A stretch of 64,000 nt of DNA, taken from NCBI RefSeq assembly GCF_002929295.1, contig NZ_PJIM01000002.1:888191-952190 (forward strand), given 5' to 3'. Shown piece by piece: positions 53,746-62,354 of the stretch. How positions within the stretch are numbered: position 1 is the first letter of the stretch; the number at the start of each line of letters is the position of its first letter. The position numbers were made by a program, and so were the translations under genes. The DNA is from Arthrobacter sp. SX1312. Its GTDB lineage: Bacteria; Actinomycetota; Actinomycetes; Actinomycetales; Micrococcaceae. The notes beneath the pieces were generated by a model, which worked only from the letters and a program-made list of their open reading frames with translations, made no database searches and was not told the origin of the DNA.

Positions 53746-54290
53746 GCCGCCAGCGCATCCCCCTCGTCACGGAGCTGCCGCTCGTCATCTGGCTCGTCCT
53801 CGTCTGGGGGGCGCTGTGGCAGGACTTCAGCCCGGGCAACCTCGTGTTCGGGGCGATCATCGCGTACGCCGTCGTGAACTTCTTCTACCTGCCGCCGGTC
53901 GAGCTGACGGGTCGGTTCAACGTGCTGTGGGTCGTCCCGTTCCTCGGACGGTTCCTGTACCGGCTGGTAGTCGCGAGTGCCGAGGTGTTCTGGCTGGCCG
54001 TCACGCGGGGGCCCTCCCTCAGGAGTGCCGTGGTGGCCGTGCAGCTCCGCAGCCGCTCGGACTTCCTCGTCACGGCCACGGGCCACGCGATCTCACTGAT
54101 CCCCGGATCCCTCGTCCTGGAGGTCGACCGCTCCACCTCGACCCTCTACCTCCACTGCCTCCACATCCGGTCCGACGAGGACGCCGAGGCCATCCGCCGG
54201 GACGTCCGGGCCACGGAGGTCTGGCTCATCCGGCTCATGGGGAGCCGGACGGACCTCGACGCCCTCACAGCAGAGGAGGCACGCCGATGA
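53742..54290 (+). CDS. mrpE: Mrp antiporter subunit E
   Basis: 182 aa. Two membrane helices at the start (LPLVIWLVLVWGALWQ, NLVFGAIIAYAVVNFFYL), then VVPFLGRFLYRLVVASAEVFWLAVTRGP and the cytoplasmic domain LVTATGHAISLIPGSLVLEVDRSTSTLYLHCL, typical of MnhE. The ATG overlaps the mrpD stop (ATGA). Confidence 0.94.
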   Translation: MSRQRIPLVTELPLVIWLVLVWGALWQDFSPGNLVFGAIIAYAVVNFFYLPPVELTGRFNVLWVVPFLGRFLYRLVVASAEVFWLAVTRGPSLRSAVVAVQLRSRSDFLVTATGHAISLIPGSLVLEVDRSTSTLYLHCLHIRSDEDAEAIRRDVRATEVWLIRLMGSRTDLDALTAEEARR

Positions 54291-54544
54291 CGACCGTCGT
54301 CTATGTCGCCGGTGGAATACTGGCGATCGCCGTCCTGCTGGCCCTGTACCGGGCCGTCCGTGGGCCGTCGATCCTCGACCGCGTGCTCGCGCTCGACGTC
54401 GTCCTGGCGGTCGTGGGCGCGGGCCTGGTCCTGAACATGGTGGCGGGCCGCCACCTCGACAACCTCGTGCTGCTCGTCACCATCTCGCTCATCGGGTTCA
54501 TCGGCTCCGTCACCGTCGCCCGCTTCGTCACCGACAGGAAGTGA
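54287..54544 (+). CDS. mrpF: Mrp antiporter subunit F
   Basis: 85 aa with three helices: YVAGGILAIAVLLALYRAVRGPSILDRVLALDVVLAVVGAGLVLNM and LVLLVTISLIGFIGSVTVARFVTDRK. The RGPSxxDRVLALD loop is the MnhF signature. Coupled to mrpE by ATGA overlap. Confidence 0.94.
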   Translation: MTTVVYVAGGILAIAVLLALYRAVRGPSILDRVLALDVVLAVVGAGLVLNMVAGRHLDNLVLLVTISLIGFIGSVTVARFVTDRK

Positions 54545-54548
54545 CGCC

Positions 54549-54953
54549 ATGGTCAACGATGTGATCGTGTCGGTCCTCCTGGTCGGCGGGGCGCTCATGT
54601 CCCTGGCAGCGGGGATCGGCCTCGTGCGCTTCCCGGATCTGCTCTCCCGCATGCACGCCGCGACCAAGCCGCAGGTCCTCGGACTGCTGCTGTTCCTCCT
54701 CGCCCTCGCCGTCGAGTTCGAGAGCTGGCCGCTCGTACCGGTGCTGGTGCTGTGCTGGATCTTCCAGCTGCTCACCAGCCCCGTGTCGGCGCACATGGTA
54801 GGCCGGGCCGGCTACCGCACGCGGCACCTGCGGCGGGACCTGCTCACCCTCGACGAGCTCGACGACGTCGTCGCGCGAGCCGCCGAGGGTGACCCCGCGG
54901 GACCGGACCGCACCGAGGCCACACGCCGGGAGGCCGGGGGCGGCACGGCCTGA
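54549..54953 (+). CDS. mrpG: Mrp antiporter subunit G
   Basis: 134 aa. LVGGALMSLAAGIGLVRFPDLLSRMHAATKPQVLGLLLFLLALAVEF is the MnhG signature; the HAATKP motif is conserved. The polar C-terminus is rich in Asp, Glu and Arg (LLTLDELDDVVARAAEGDPAGPDR). It begins 4 nt after mrpF and ends the operon. The whole complex A(B)-C-D-E-F-G is complete, so sodium-proton exchange and alkali tolerance are expected. Confidence 0.93.
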   Translation: MVNDVIVSVLLVGGALMSLAAGIGLVRFPDLLSRMHAATKPQVLGLLLFLLALAVEFESWPLVPVLVLCWIFQLLTSPVSAHMVGRAGYRTRHLRRDLLTLDELDDVVARAAEGDPAGPDRTEATRREAGGGTA

Positions 54954-55115
54954 CCGGCCAGGCCGAGGTCATACTCAGGTCAATTCCCTCCAGGCTGATG
55001 CTGTCCGCGCCGTGGAGGAATACCATGGACGCCCCGCGTCCCTGCACCCGATCCGGTAGCGCATCGACGTGTCGCCGAATCCCGTGGGCAGTCCCACGAA
55101 GGAGGTAGTGCGGAG

Positions 55116-56537
55116 ATGACGACGATCCATGACAGCGAAGCGGGCCGGCGGACCATCCACGCCCTGAACGCCCTGCGCGCCCAGTTGCTCGGGTCCCTCA
55201 TCGAGCCGGAAGATCCGCTCTACGAGGACGCCCGGAAGATCTGGAACGGAATGATCGATCTGTACCCCCGGGCCGTCGTCCGGGCGGGCTCGGTGGCAGA
55301 CATCGACGCCGTCCTCGCCACGGCCAGGGACACCGGGCTGCCCCTGGCCCTGCGAGGAGGCGGCCACAACATCGCGGGCCACAGCACCGCGGACGGCTGA
55401 CTCGTGCTGGACCTGGGCGGACTCCGGGGCATCACGGTCGATGCCCGGCGGCTCCTGGTGACGGTCGAGCCCGGGGCGACCCTGGCGGACGTGGATCGGG
55501 CCACTGTCGGCCACGGTCTCGCCGTCCCACTCGGGGTGATCAGTGGCACCGGGGTGGCCGGGCTGACGCTGGGCGGGGGTATGGGCTGGTTGACCCGCTC
55601 CTGTGGCCTGTCCCTCGACGCCCTCGTCTCCGCCGAGATCGTCACAGCGGAGGGGGAGCACGTGCGCGCCAGTGAGCAGGAGAACCCGGAGCTGTTCTGG
55701 GGGCTTCGCGGTGGGGGCGGGAAGTTCGGCGTGGTCTCCGCTTTCACCTTCCGCGCCCGGCGGCTGCCGCCGGCCATCCTGGGCGGCAACTTCTTCTACC
55801 GGCATCCGCGCTGGAAGGAGGCGCTGGGCGCCTTCGACAGGTGGGCGACGGGCCTGCCGGAGGAGATGACTCCCATCATCTCCTTCCTGGTGTTCCCGCC
55901 GGAGTTCGGCCTGGGGGACGAGGCGTGGATGGTCGTCGGGTTCGCGTGGGCCGGCGAGGACCATCGGCCCGGTCTGGACCTCGTCGAGCAGCTGAGGGGC
56001 GCTGCGCCCCCGGACGAGGAGGAGGTGGGCGCCACCACGTGGCTGGAGTGGCAGGCGGCCATGGACGGGGTGTTCCCTCGGGGTTCCCGCGGCTACTTCA
56101 AGAATCTGTCCTTCTCCCGGCTGGACGACGACGTGATCGACGTCCTCGTGGGTTTCCTCTCCGAGATCGCCTGGACGGGAACCGGCATCGATCTCCACCT
56201 GATGGAGGGGGCGTTCGGCCGGGTTCCCGAGGACGCGACGGCCTTCCCCAATCGCTCGGCCCGGTACTGGTTCAACATCTACGGCTTCTGGCAGAACCCG
56301 GGCGAGGACGCGAGGCTGACAGCCTTCACGCGCAGGGCCTATTCGCTCATGCAGCCCTCCGACGAGCACGGACAGTACGTCAATTTCATGGGCGCCGAGG
56401 CCGGGATCGACGCGCGGGAGGCCGCACTGCAGACCTACGGCCCGGGCGCCTTCGACCGATTGGTGGAGCTGAAGGACCGGTACGATCCGCTCAACCTCTT
56501 CCGCCGCAACCACAACATCCCACCGAGTCGCGGCTGA
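55116..56537 (+). pseudogene. FAD-linked (berberine-bridge type) oxidase interrupted by an opal codon
   Basis: Read through, a 473-residue FAD-linked oxidase. The N-terminal FAD domain runs AVVRAGSVADIDAVLATARDTGLPLALRGGGHNIAGHSTADG, then TGA at 55398-55400, then in the same frame LVLDLGGLRGITVDARR and GTGVAGLTLGGGMGWLTRSCGLSLDALVSAE. The GGGH (His as flavin attachment) and GGGMGWL regions are intact. Homologs have Gly where TGA stands (ADGG-LVLDL), so a single GGA to TGA change explains it. The end (FDRLVELKDRYDPLNLFRRNHNI) is the complete BBE C-terminus. A strong ribosome site (GGAGG) precedes ATG 55116. The split pieces are not expected to be active. Confidence 0.85.
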
Positions 56538-56687
56538 GGGATGGTCCCGGGCCGGACCCCGGCCACGGGACGTGGCCCCGCTTGTCGAGCCGCCGGGAGA
56601 CCGTCCGTCGGGGCCTCCCTCTGGTCCAGGGAACGGTAAGGTGGCTGATGATTACTCGGGAACGGCATGGGAGGGAGGTCCGGCAGG

Positions 56688-57062
56688 ATGTTGCAGCGCA
56701 GCGCCGTCGTCATCGAGGACGACGCCGACATCCGCCGGTTGCTCGTCATCGTGCTGTCCGGGCGGAAGTTCGAGGTTCACGAGGCCGGCACCGGAGCGGA
56801 GGGGCAACGCCTCGTCGACGCGGTCCAGCCCGATCTCATCACGCTCGACCTCAATCTGCCGGACGTGGACGGTCTCGACCTCTGCCCTCGGCTTCGGGCC
56901 CATTCGGACGCGCACATCCTCACGATCTCCGCGCGGCCCCCACAGCTCACCGAGGAGCAGTGCCTGACGGCGGGTTCCGACCAGTTCATGGCGAAGCCCT
57001 TCAGCCCGCGCGCGCTCCGCGCCTACCTCGACGACGTCCTCCCCGTCCTCGACGCCGCGTAG
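56688..57062 (+). CDS. Orphan receiver-domain response regulator
   Basis: 124 aa: a stand-alone CheY-like receiver with acidic pocket (VVIEDDADIRR), phosphoacceptor Asp in LDLNLPDVDGLDL, Ser in TISARP and Lys in MAKPFS. No output domain. The ATG at 56688 follows GGGAGG with 9 nt spacing. No histidine kinase is adjacent. Such single-domain regulators act by phosphotransfer or protein binding. Confidence 0.9.
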   Translation: MLQRSAVVIEDDADIRRLLVIVLSGRKFEVHEAGTGAEGQRLVDAVQPDLITLDLNLPDVDGLDLCPRLRAHSDAHILTISARPPQLTEEQCLTAGSDQFMAKPFSPRALRAYLDDVLPVLDAA

Positions 57063-57360
57063 CACGAGGACGGCGCTGCCGCTCGTCGCGAGCATCTAGC
57101 GGGCCCTGACGACGGGCAACTCCGACCACTTCGTCGTGTAGTGGGGCGAAAACGGGTCTTGAGGAGCTTTCGACGAGGGTCGGCCCGGTGTGTAGCGGAA
57201 ACGTTCGTATTCGCCACATAGGGAGTGCTGTGCTGTCTCAGTGGATCCGCCTGTTTGGCGCGACGTCAAGCACTTAGCAGAGATGATCGCTGAATGCTTC
57301 TCGGAGGTGCGAACAACTGATCAACGCTCGTTACCCGTCAAACCGTTTCCGGCTGTGCGC
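57063..57360. other. 298-bp gap with possible recombination signals
   Basis: No convincing gene. It has a dif-like dyad (57191-57218) and a related partial copy of its left arm (TGTAGTGGGGCGAAAACG, from about 57137). One short frame from the GTG at 57241 (VDPPVWRDVKHLAEMIAE...) runs 44 codons into the next gene region and may be a remnant. Sequence character changes here from high-GC to visibly lower GC. Confidence 0.4.
57191..57218. repeat. 28-bp dif-like dyad (11-6-11)
   Basis: TGTAGCGGAAA (57191-57201), centre CGTTCG, TATTCGCCACA (57208-57218). The arms match as inverted repeats at 8 of 11 positions. Tyrosine-recombinase crossover sites (dif, ISCR- or RIT-type ends) have this 11-6-11 layout. 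Function is inferred from architecture only. Confidence 0.4.
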
Positions 57361-57675
57361 TTACCGGGGTGGTGATGTGGCGAGCCACATCCCGATCAGC
57401 TGACCGTCCTCCTGCGACATCCAGAACGTGACCTCCTGCGGGCCGTCACTGGTTTCGATGGTCAGGTCCACGGCGATGCCAATCTCGTTACCTACCGTTC
57501 GGCTGAGATCAAAGCTCATCAGGCGCGGCGGGGAAGGAATGTCCTCTTCCATGATGATCGTGATGTCAGCGGCAGTGACAACATCCCGGAGCACTCCCAG
57601 GTCTGTGCTCGGGTGGACCATCCATAGGGCGCCGCTGTCCAGGCTCGTCTTATCCTTCGCATACGGGCACTTCAC
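57361..57675 (-). CDS. Hypothetical protein, 104 aa
   Basis: From a GTG at 57675. Reads MKCPYAKDKTSLDSGALWMVHPSTDLGVLRDV and later DLSRTVGNEIGIAVDLTIETSDGPQEVTFWMSQEDGQLIGMWLATSPP, which looks like a small beta-sandwich or NTF2-like domain. Not recognised. GC is lower than in the core genes and no ribosome site is obvious; the Met at residue 19 may be the true start. Confidence 0.5.
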   Translation of the reverse strand: MKCPYAKDKTSLDSGALWMVHPSTDLGVLRDVVTAADITIIMEEDIPSPPRLMSFDLSRTVGNEIGIAVDLTIETSDGPQEVTFWMSQEDGQLIGMWLATSPPR

Positions 57676-57765
57676 GCGGTGAGTACGGCATCAGCGCGAA
57701 CCGGCCCGACGCGGCCCGCAGGCAACGCAGAACAGAGCAATTCACCATGCCCGAAGTTGTGCCGC

Positions 57766-58094
57766 TCACGCTTTCCCCAGCTCTTCGATACCTTCGTTGG
57801 TGGCTACCCAGATACGGAGCGCGCTATCAGCTGCGTATGTTGCGGCGATCGCTGCAGGTACTGGGCGGGGGTCTGGGTGACGTCGAACAATCCGTCGTGG
57901 GTGGCAAGCAAGATGCGGTTGGTTCCTGGGTCCACGCTCATTCCATGGATATGCCCGGATGGGTACCCCGCCGAGGCCGTCGGTTCCATCGGTGAGTTCT
58001 GGATCGTGGAGGTCGGGGTGGTGCAGGCGCTGAGCAGCACGGCGAGAGCCGCGATCGTGCCCAGGCGTGTGATGCGGGACAGGGTCGAAAGCAA
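57766..58094 (-). pseudogene. Sialidase-like (F510_1955 type) lipoprotein gene, middle deleted
   Basis: The beginning encodes a lipoprotein signal (LSTLSRITRLGTIAALAVLLSACTTP, lipobox LSAC) and the first repeat GHIHGMSVDPGTNRILLATHDGLFDVT, which is the start of the F510_1955-type BNR/sialidase-like family. About 20 codons later the frame closes. In another frame, immediately overlapping, ALRIWVATNEGIEELGKA-stop reads like the family's C-terminus. So the central few hundred codons appear deleted, with a frameshift at the junction. A TTG start at 58094 with AGGA before it fits. It lies next to a DUF305 gene, its frequent partner. Confidence 0.6.
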
Positions 58095-58306
58095 TGGGCG
58101 TCCTAGAGGAGTCGAGAGTCGGACAGAACTAGTGATGAAGAGCTGGTGATGAAGGCGGCGCCGATGTGGATGGAACGGGGCACACACATCGGCACCTGTC
58201 ATCGGGCAATCACATTCCCGCAGCGCGTCAGATCAGGTCACATCGCAGTGGATCAGGTGTGCGACGTCCGGTGCTGGGATCGATTTCGAGGTGTTGCTCG
58301 CGCGGG

Positions 58307-59029
58307 TCAGAGGCCCGCGAGGAGCTCTTCCATCTCGGCGATCTCGGCGTTCTGGGACTCGATGATCATCTCGGCCATGTCAATCGCTTCCGGGTTCTGG
58401 CCGTTGTCGATTTCGTCCTGCGCCATACCGACCGCGCCCTCGTGGTGGGCGGTCATCGACTCAAGAAAAATGCGGGACGCCTCGGTGCCCTCAGCGGCCT
58501 CGAGCTCGGCCATCTGGTCCTCGCTCATCATGCCTTCCATCGAGCCAGAGCCGCCCATGTCAGATCCCATAGTGCTCATGGAGTGGCTTTCCATGCCGCC
58601 TTCGGGCTCCATGGGCTCACCCCAGGCCTCCAGCCAGCCGGTCATGGTTTCGATCTCGGGGCCCTGGGCGTCCTTGATCTTCGTCGCGAGGGCTGTGATC
58701 TCCGGGCTGATGCCTTCCTTGGCGAGCATCATGTCGCTCATTTCCACGGCCTGCTTGTGGTGGGGAATCATCATCTGCGCGAACATCACGTCCGCGTCGT
58801 TGTGCTCGGCCATAGCCTCGTCGGACGCACCCGACGTCGCATCAGTGGTGGTTCCGGTGGTGGCTTCTGCAGTGGCGCTGGGGGCCGCCGCTGCTGAGCT
58901 TTCGCTCATGCCTTCCATGCCTTCCATGCCCTCCATGCCCTCTATGTCTCTGCCGGAGGACGAGCCGCAGGCGGACAGGGTGATAAGGGCGGCAAGGGAC
59001 AGGGACGCAAGGGAAAGAGAACGCTTCAT
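58307..59029 (-). CDS. DUF305 lipoprotein, Met/His-rich
   Basis: 240 aa. Signal with lipobox LSAC (residues about 18-21), then an Asp/Ser/Ala linker with a four-fold EGM repeat. The DUF305 core has two copies of the family motif: MFAQMMIPHHKQAVEMSDMML and IFLESMTAHHEGAVGMAQDEI, each HH pair with nearby Met, a likely copper-binding pattern. Such proteins occur in copper-handling regions. The ATG at 59029 is chosen for the signal peptide; it has a loose AAGGA upstream. Confidence 0.9.
   Translation of the reverse strand: MKRSLSLASLSLAALITLSACGSSSGRDIEGMEGMEGMEGMSESSAAAAPSATAEATTGTTTDATSGASDEAMAEHNDADVMFAQMMIPHHKQAVEMSDMMLAKEGISPEITALATKIKDAQGPEIETMTGWLEAWGEPMEPEGGMESHSMSTMGSDMGGSGSMEGMMSEDQMAELEAAEGTEASRIFLESMTAHHEGAVGMAQDEIDNGQNPEAIDMAEMIIESQNAEIAEMEELLAGL
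58908..58943 (-). repeat. 9-bp tandem repeat in the DUF305 gene
   Basis: Four consecutive copies of CATGCCTTC/CATGCCCTC on the plus strand encode the EGM repeat after the signal sequence. Repeat number is likely to vary by slippage. Confidence 0.85.
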
Positions 59030-59254
59030 AGTGGTCAAATCCTTCAATACTCAGATGGAGGTTTGTCAGCTGGTCGTACCGCGCACGAGACGGCGGGTAT
59101 GACGGGAACCAGGTGAGCGCGTACGGGCGCAGTCCTGGCAGGTCGCGGCAGTTGCGGAAGCGTCGGGAGGATACCCTCCATGATGGAAGGGCTTGTTGGT
59201 TCGCCCCGTCGAGGTGGTTTGGGTATTCGAACAGGAGTAGCTACTGGAGGAGTG

Positions 59255-60262
59255 TTAGTTGGTTTCGGGCGGGGCTTCGGGCTTGGACGGGGCAACGACC
59301 TGCACGACGACGTTGCCTCGTTTCCGGCCGGCATCGACGTAGCGGTGTGCCTGGGCGATGTCGGTGAGGGTAAAGGTGCGGTCGATGACGGGGTGGAATT
59401 GGTTTGTCTCTGCGAGTCGTGCGACGTGGGCGAGACCAGCGGCGGTGAACGGTACGTTGCCGGCGATGATGTGCGTGTGGGTCCGGCGTGAGCGCAGACC
59501 TGCGGCCAGGATCCCGGTGAGGCCGGCAATGATCGACAGGAGCGTTCCCCCGGGCTTGATCAGTGGCCGTAATTGCCGGAACGGTACATTGCCGACACAG
59601 TCCACGACCACGTCGTAGGCCGCCGCTGCCTGGGTGAAATCTTCCCTCGTGTAGTCGACGGCAGTGTCCGCGCCGAGGGAACGAACCAGGTCGGCGTTGG
59701 CGCCGCTGCATACTGCCGTCACGCTGGCACCTGCAAGGTGCCCGAGTTGCACGGCCGCGGTTCCGACGGCGCCCGAGGCGCCGTTGACGAGCACCGATGT
59801 TCCCGGACCAAGATTTGTCCTGCCGAGGAACGCGTGGGCGGTGATTCCGCCGAAGACCAGCGCCGCAGCTTCCTCGGACGTCAGGTTCGTGGGCTTTTCG
59901 GTGATGGCCCCATTCTGCGGGACAGTGACGTATTCGGCGTGCCCGCCGAACGTTCCGCCCAGCATGGCGATCACCTCGTCACCGGGCTTGAAGCGTGTGA
60001 CGTCAGGGCCAACGGATTCGATGACACCGGCGATGTCCATGCCGAGAACCGGGATGCGCGGGGCAGTGAACCCGAGGGTGGCCGAGCTGAGAAGCTTCAG
60101 TCCTTTCGGAATGTGTTTGGTCCGGGCCCGGTAGTCAGCGGCGCTGACAGTGGTTGCCTCTACCTTGACCAGCACGTCGCCGCGTCGAGGGGTGGGCTTG
60201 GGTCGTTCCTCGATACGGACTACGTCCGGGCCGCCGAACCGGCGGTATACGGCGGCCCTCAT
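59255..60262 (-). CDS. NAD(P)-dependent quinone oxidoreductase-like (medium-chain, zinc-free)
   Basis: 335 aa. N-terminal GroES-like half (MRAAVYRRFGGPDVVRIEERPKPTPRRGDVLVKVEATTVSAADYRAR), then PVLGMDIAGVIESVGPDVTRFKPGDEVIAM and nucleotide-binding VLVNGASGAVGTAAVQLGHLAGASVTAVCSG. No zinc-binding Cys cluster, so it belongs to the QOR/zeta-crystallin branch. The ATG overlaps the stop of the DUF4386 gene (ATGA). It is similar in layout to the oxidoreductase at 62692. Confidence 0.9.
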   Translation of the reverse strand: MRAAVYRRFGGPDVVRIEERPKPTPRRGDVLVKVEATTVSAADYRARTKHIPKGLKLLSSATLGFTAPRIPVLGMDIAGVIESVGPDVTRFKPGDEVIAMLGGTFGGHAEYVTVPQNGAITEKPTNLTSEEAAALVFGGITAHAFLGRTNLGPGTSVLVNGASGAVGTAAVQLGHLAGASVTAVCSGANADLVRSLGADTAVDYTREDFTQAAAAYDVVVDCVGNVPFRQLRPLIKPGGTLLSIIAGLTGILAAGLRSRRTHTHIIAGNVPFTAAGLAHVARLAETNQFHPVIDRTFTLTDIAQAHRYVDAGRKRGNVVVQVVAPSKPEAPPETN

Positions 60263-60999
60263 CGTCCGGTCTCGCCGCTCGTGCCGGTACCCGGCGCGGT
60301 GAGCTCGGCTACCGCGTCGGGGTTGAATCCTCTGACGATCAGCCAGATGCCCATCCCGAACTCCCAGATGGCCAGGAAAAGGGCGCCGACTCCGGCCAGC
60401 GGCGACACCGGACCCCACAGGCCAAAGAGCATGCCGACGGCCCCGGCGATGAGCAGCGGTGCCCCGATGAATCCGAACACCGGCAGCACCCGGGGCAGCA
60501 GACGGGACTTGTACATGAGCGAGCCGAGCAGCAGGGCGTTGAACGCGGGCATCAGTCCTTGTCCGAGCAGTGTGGTCCAGGCGTGCTGGGCCAGCAGTGC
60601 CTGCCCGGTAAGAAGCGCTTCGTCGCCGGCACCGGCCTGGCGGAGGGTGACGATCGACATGAGAGCGACGACCCCGGCAAAGATGGCACCTGCCTCCAAG
60701 ATCCGCGCTCCGACGAATCCGAGCGCGACGCCTTCGTTCTGTCGCTTCACCACTGGATACAGTGCGACGCTGGTTCCGATGCAGGCCAAGGCGGCGATGA
60801 CTTCCAGGAGCCCACCGATGATGACAGGGGTGTCGGGGCCGGGACCGGTGATGTATTCAGGGTCGGTTCTTACGCGGCCATACAGGAAGAGGGTCGGGAT
60901 CGACACGAACGTGAGGAGGTAAAGCACGCCGGCTGCCAGCGCGGTCTTCCGGTGGGAAACCAGGCGGACCTTCGTGGGTCCGGGTTCTGAGGAAATCAT
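60259..60999 (-). CDS. DUF4386 domain membrane protein
   Basis: 246 aa with about six hydrophobic helices: TALAAGVLYLLTFVSIPTLFLYGRV, GGLLEVIAALACIGTSVALYPVVKRQNEGVALGFVGARILEAGAIFAGVVALMSIV, AFNALLLGSLMYKSRLLPRVLPVFGFIGAPLLIAGAV. These are the DUF4386 landmarks (GFVGARILE, YxSxLxPRxLP). Function unknown. Coupled to the oxidoreductase downstream by ATGA overlap. Confidence 0.88.
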   Translation of the reverse strand: MISSEPGPTKVRLVSHRKTALAAGVLYLLTFVSIPTLFLYGRVRTDPEYITGPGPDTPVIIGGLLEVIAALACIGTSVALYPVVKRQNEGVALGFVGARILEAGAIFAGVVALMSIVTLRQAGAGDEALLTGQALLAQHAWTTLLGQGLMPAFNALLLGSLMYKSRLLPRVLPVFGFIGAPLLIAGAVGMLFGLWGPVSPLAGVGALFLAIWEFGMGIWLIVRGFNPDAVAELTAPGTGTSGETGR

Positions 61000-61049
61000 G
61001 ATGATCTGTCTCCTGAGGCGAGGGACGGGTGCGGGTGCCTATGCGGGTG

Positions 61050-61514
61050 TCAGCGGGCGGTGGGCAGCCAGCGGTCGCCGCGCTTAATCACGTACTGGCG
61101 GACCAGGTAGGGCCAGGGAAGGATGACGAGGACGATCACGACAAGCGAGCAGCTGATCGCGACACGGGTGGTAGCGTCGTCGAGTTCACCGGCGAGCCAG
61201 AGTGGCATCGCCACAGTGCTCAGCCAGATGAGCTTCCAAGTCATTTCGAACAGCAGGATCGGGATCATCTTCACCGGGTAGCGGACACCGAGGAAGAACA
61301 GCAGGGACTGCGCGACGAGCATGCACACCACCACACCGTCCATCAGTGCCCAGGACGCATCGTGCCCGATTAGCAGGGGCCACCGCGTGAGCGCCAGACC
61401 GAGCGCCATCAACAGGTAGCCGGCACGCAACAGGTAGAGACGTAGCAGGGACAATTGCTCCGGAGTCGTGGAGTCTGTTTTCGGGTTGGACTTGGACGTT
61501 GCCGGCAATGACAT
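61050..61514 (-). CDS. Four-helix membrane protein, 154 aa
   Basis: Helices at about 25-50, 58-80, 85-110 and 118-142 (AGYLLMALGLALTRWPLLIG, VVVCMLVAQSLLFFLGVRY, IPILLFEMTWKLIWLSTVAMPL, VAISCSLVVIVLVILPWPYLVRQYV). No family name recognised. AAGGAG precedes the ATG at 61514, so the start is firm. Same strand and direction as its neighbours. Confidence 0.75.
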   Translation of the reverse strand: MSLPATSKSNPKTDSTTPEQLSLLRLYLLRAGYLLMALGLALTRWPLLIGHDASWALMDGVVVCMLVAQSLLFFLGVRYPVKMIPILLFEMTWKLIWLSTVAMPLWLAGELDDATTRVAISCSLVVIVLVILPWPYLVRQYVIKRGDRWLPTAR

Positions 61515-61568
61515 TGCAGTCTCCTTGTTCGCTTACCCGGTTAGCTGAGGATTATTGGCAGATCCGGT

Positions 61569-62318
61569 TTATGCCCCGTCCGTGTGGGCTGGCGCGCTGG
61601 CGGGCTGGATTGCTGTTCGGGAGCGGCGGTGGATGACGTACTCTGCCACCACCAGGCTGAACACCCATGAGGCGCCTATGAGTAGCGCCCGGCTGAGCTG
61701 GTCAACGGGTCCGACCAGCAGAATCCAGGGGATGGTCACTACGACGATGGTTCCTTGGGCAATCCCGATGGCATAGGCCCGGGTCATCCATTCGCTGTGC
61801 CGGGTGTAGTCCCTGCGCCGCACCGCGAGGTAGCCCAGGATGATGCTCATGACCATGGCTGTGCCGAAGATCAGCCGGAGAATCAGTAGAAGCGGTCCGT
61901 CCAGGGGCGGAAGGTCGTAGAAAACTGCCATCCATAAACCGGACAGGGCGGCGAGCAGTCCGGTGGGAACGAGGATGCGTCCGGCGATGCGGTGCCAGCT
62001 GGTCCTGCCGCGTTTGCCTTGGCGGAGGGAGGGAACGAACTGGCACGACCCGAGCAGCAGGTACACGGTGACAGTTGGAATGTGGATCAGCACGGGGATC
62101 GGCGCGTGAAAGAACCGGGCATTGTCCGGTGTGACGGTGCCTCCGGCCAACTCGGTCAAGCGCACCGACCCGGCGATCAAGGGGACGAGACTGAGGAAGA
62201 TCAGGGCGGCGGGCACGAGCCACTGAGTCCAACGCACGTTGCGGGGATTCCGGTGCGGATGTCGCCGCGGGATGGTTGGCGGGTCAGGTGTGGCTGCAGT
62301 CTTCCTGATGGACTTCAT
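61569..62318 (-). CDS. DUF2306 domain membrane protein
   Basis: 249 aa with about seven helices: WLVPAALIFLSLVPLIAGSVRL, then FFHAPIPVLIHIPTVTVYLLLGSCQFVPSLRQGKRGRTSWHRIAGRILVPTGLLAALSGLWMAVFYDLP, and LGYLAVRRRDYTRHSEWMTRAYAIGIAQGT. The HRIAGR and RHSEWMxRAYA motifs are typical of DUF2306 proteins. No enzymatic role is known. A weak AAGGGAT precedes the ATG. Confidence 0.88.
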   Translation of the reverse strand: MKSIRKTAATPDPPTIPRRHPHRNPRNVRWTQWLVPAALIFLSLVPLIAGSVRLTELAGGTVTPDNARFFHAPIPVLIHIPTVTVYLLLGSCQFVPSLRQGKRGRTSWHRIAGRILVPTGLLAALSGLWMAVFYDLPPLDGPLLLILRLIFGTAMVMSIILGYLAVRRRDYTRHSEWMTRAYAIGIAQGTIVVVTIPWILLVGPVDQLSRALLIGASWVFSLVVAEYVIHRRSRTAIQPASAPAHTDGA

Positions 62319-62354
62319 TAGGGATCCCTTGTTCGGTGGACCGAGGAGGGGCGT

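Noticed and set aside
55398-55400. Selenocysteine at the TGA in the oxidase gene
   Set aside because: The position corresponds to a glycine of the family and no SECIS-like hairpin was seen just downstream.
57063-57360. Insertion sequence in the gap after the receiver gene
   Set aside because: No transposase frame and no clear terminal repeats with target duplication; only the dif-like dyad was kept as a tentative signal.
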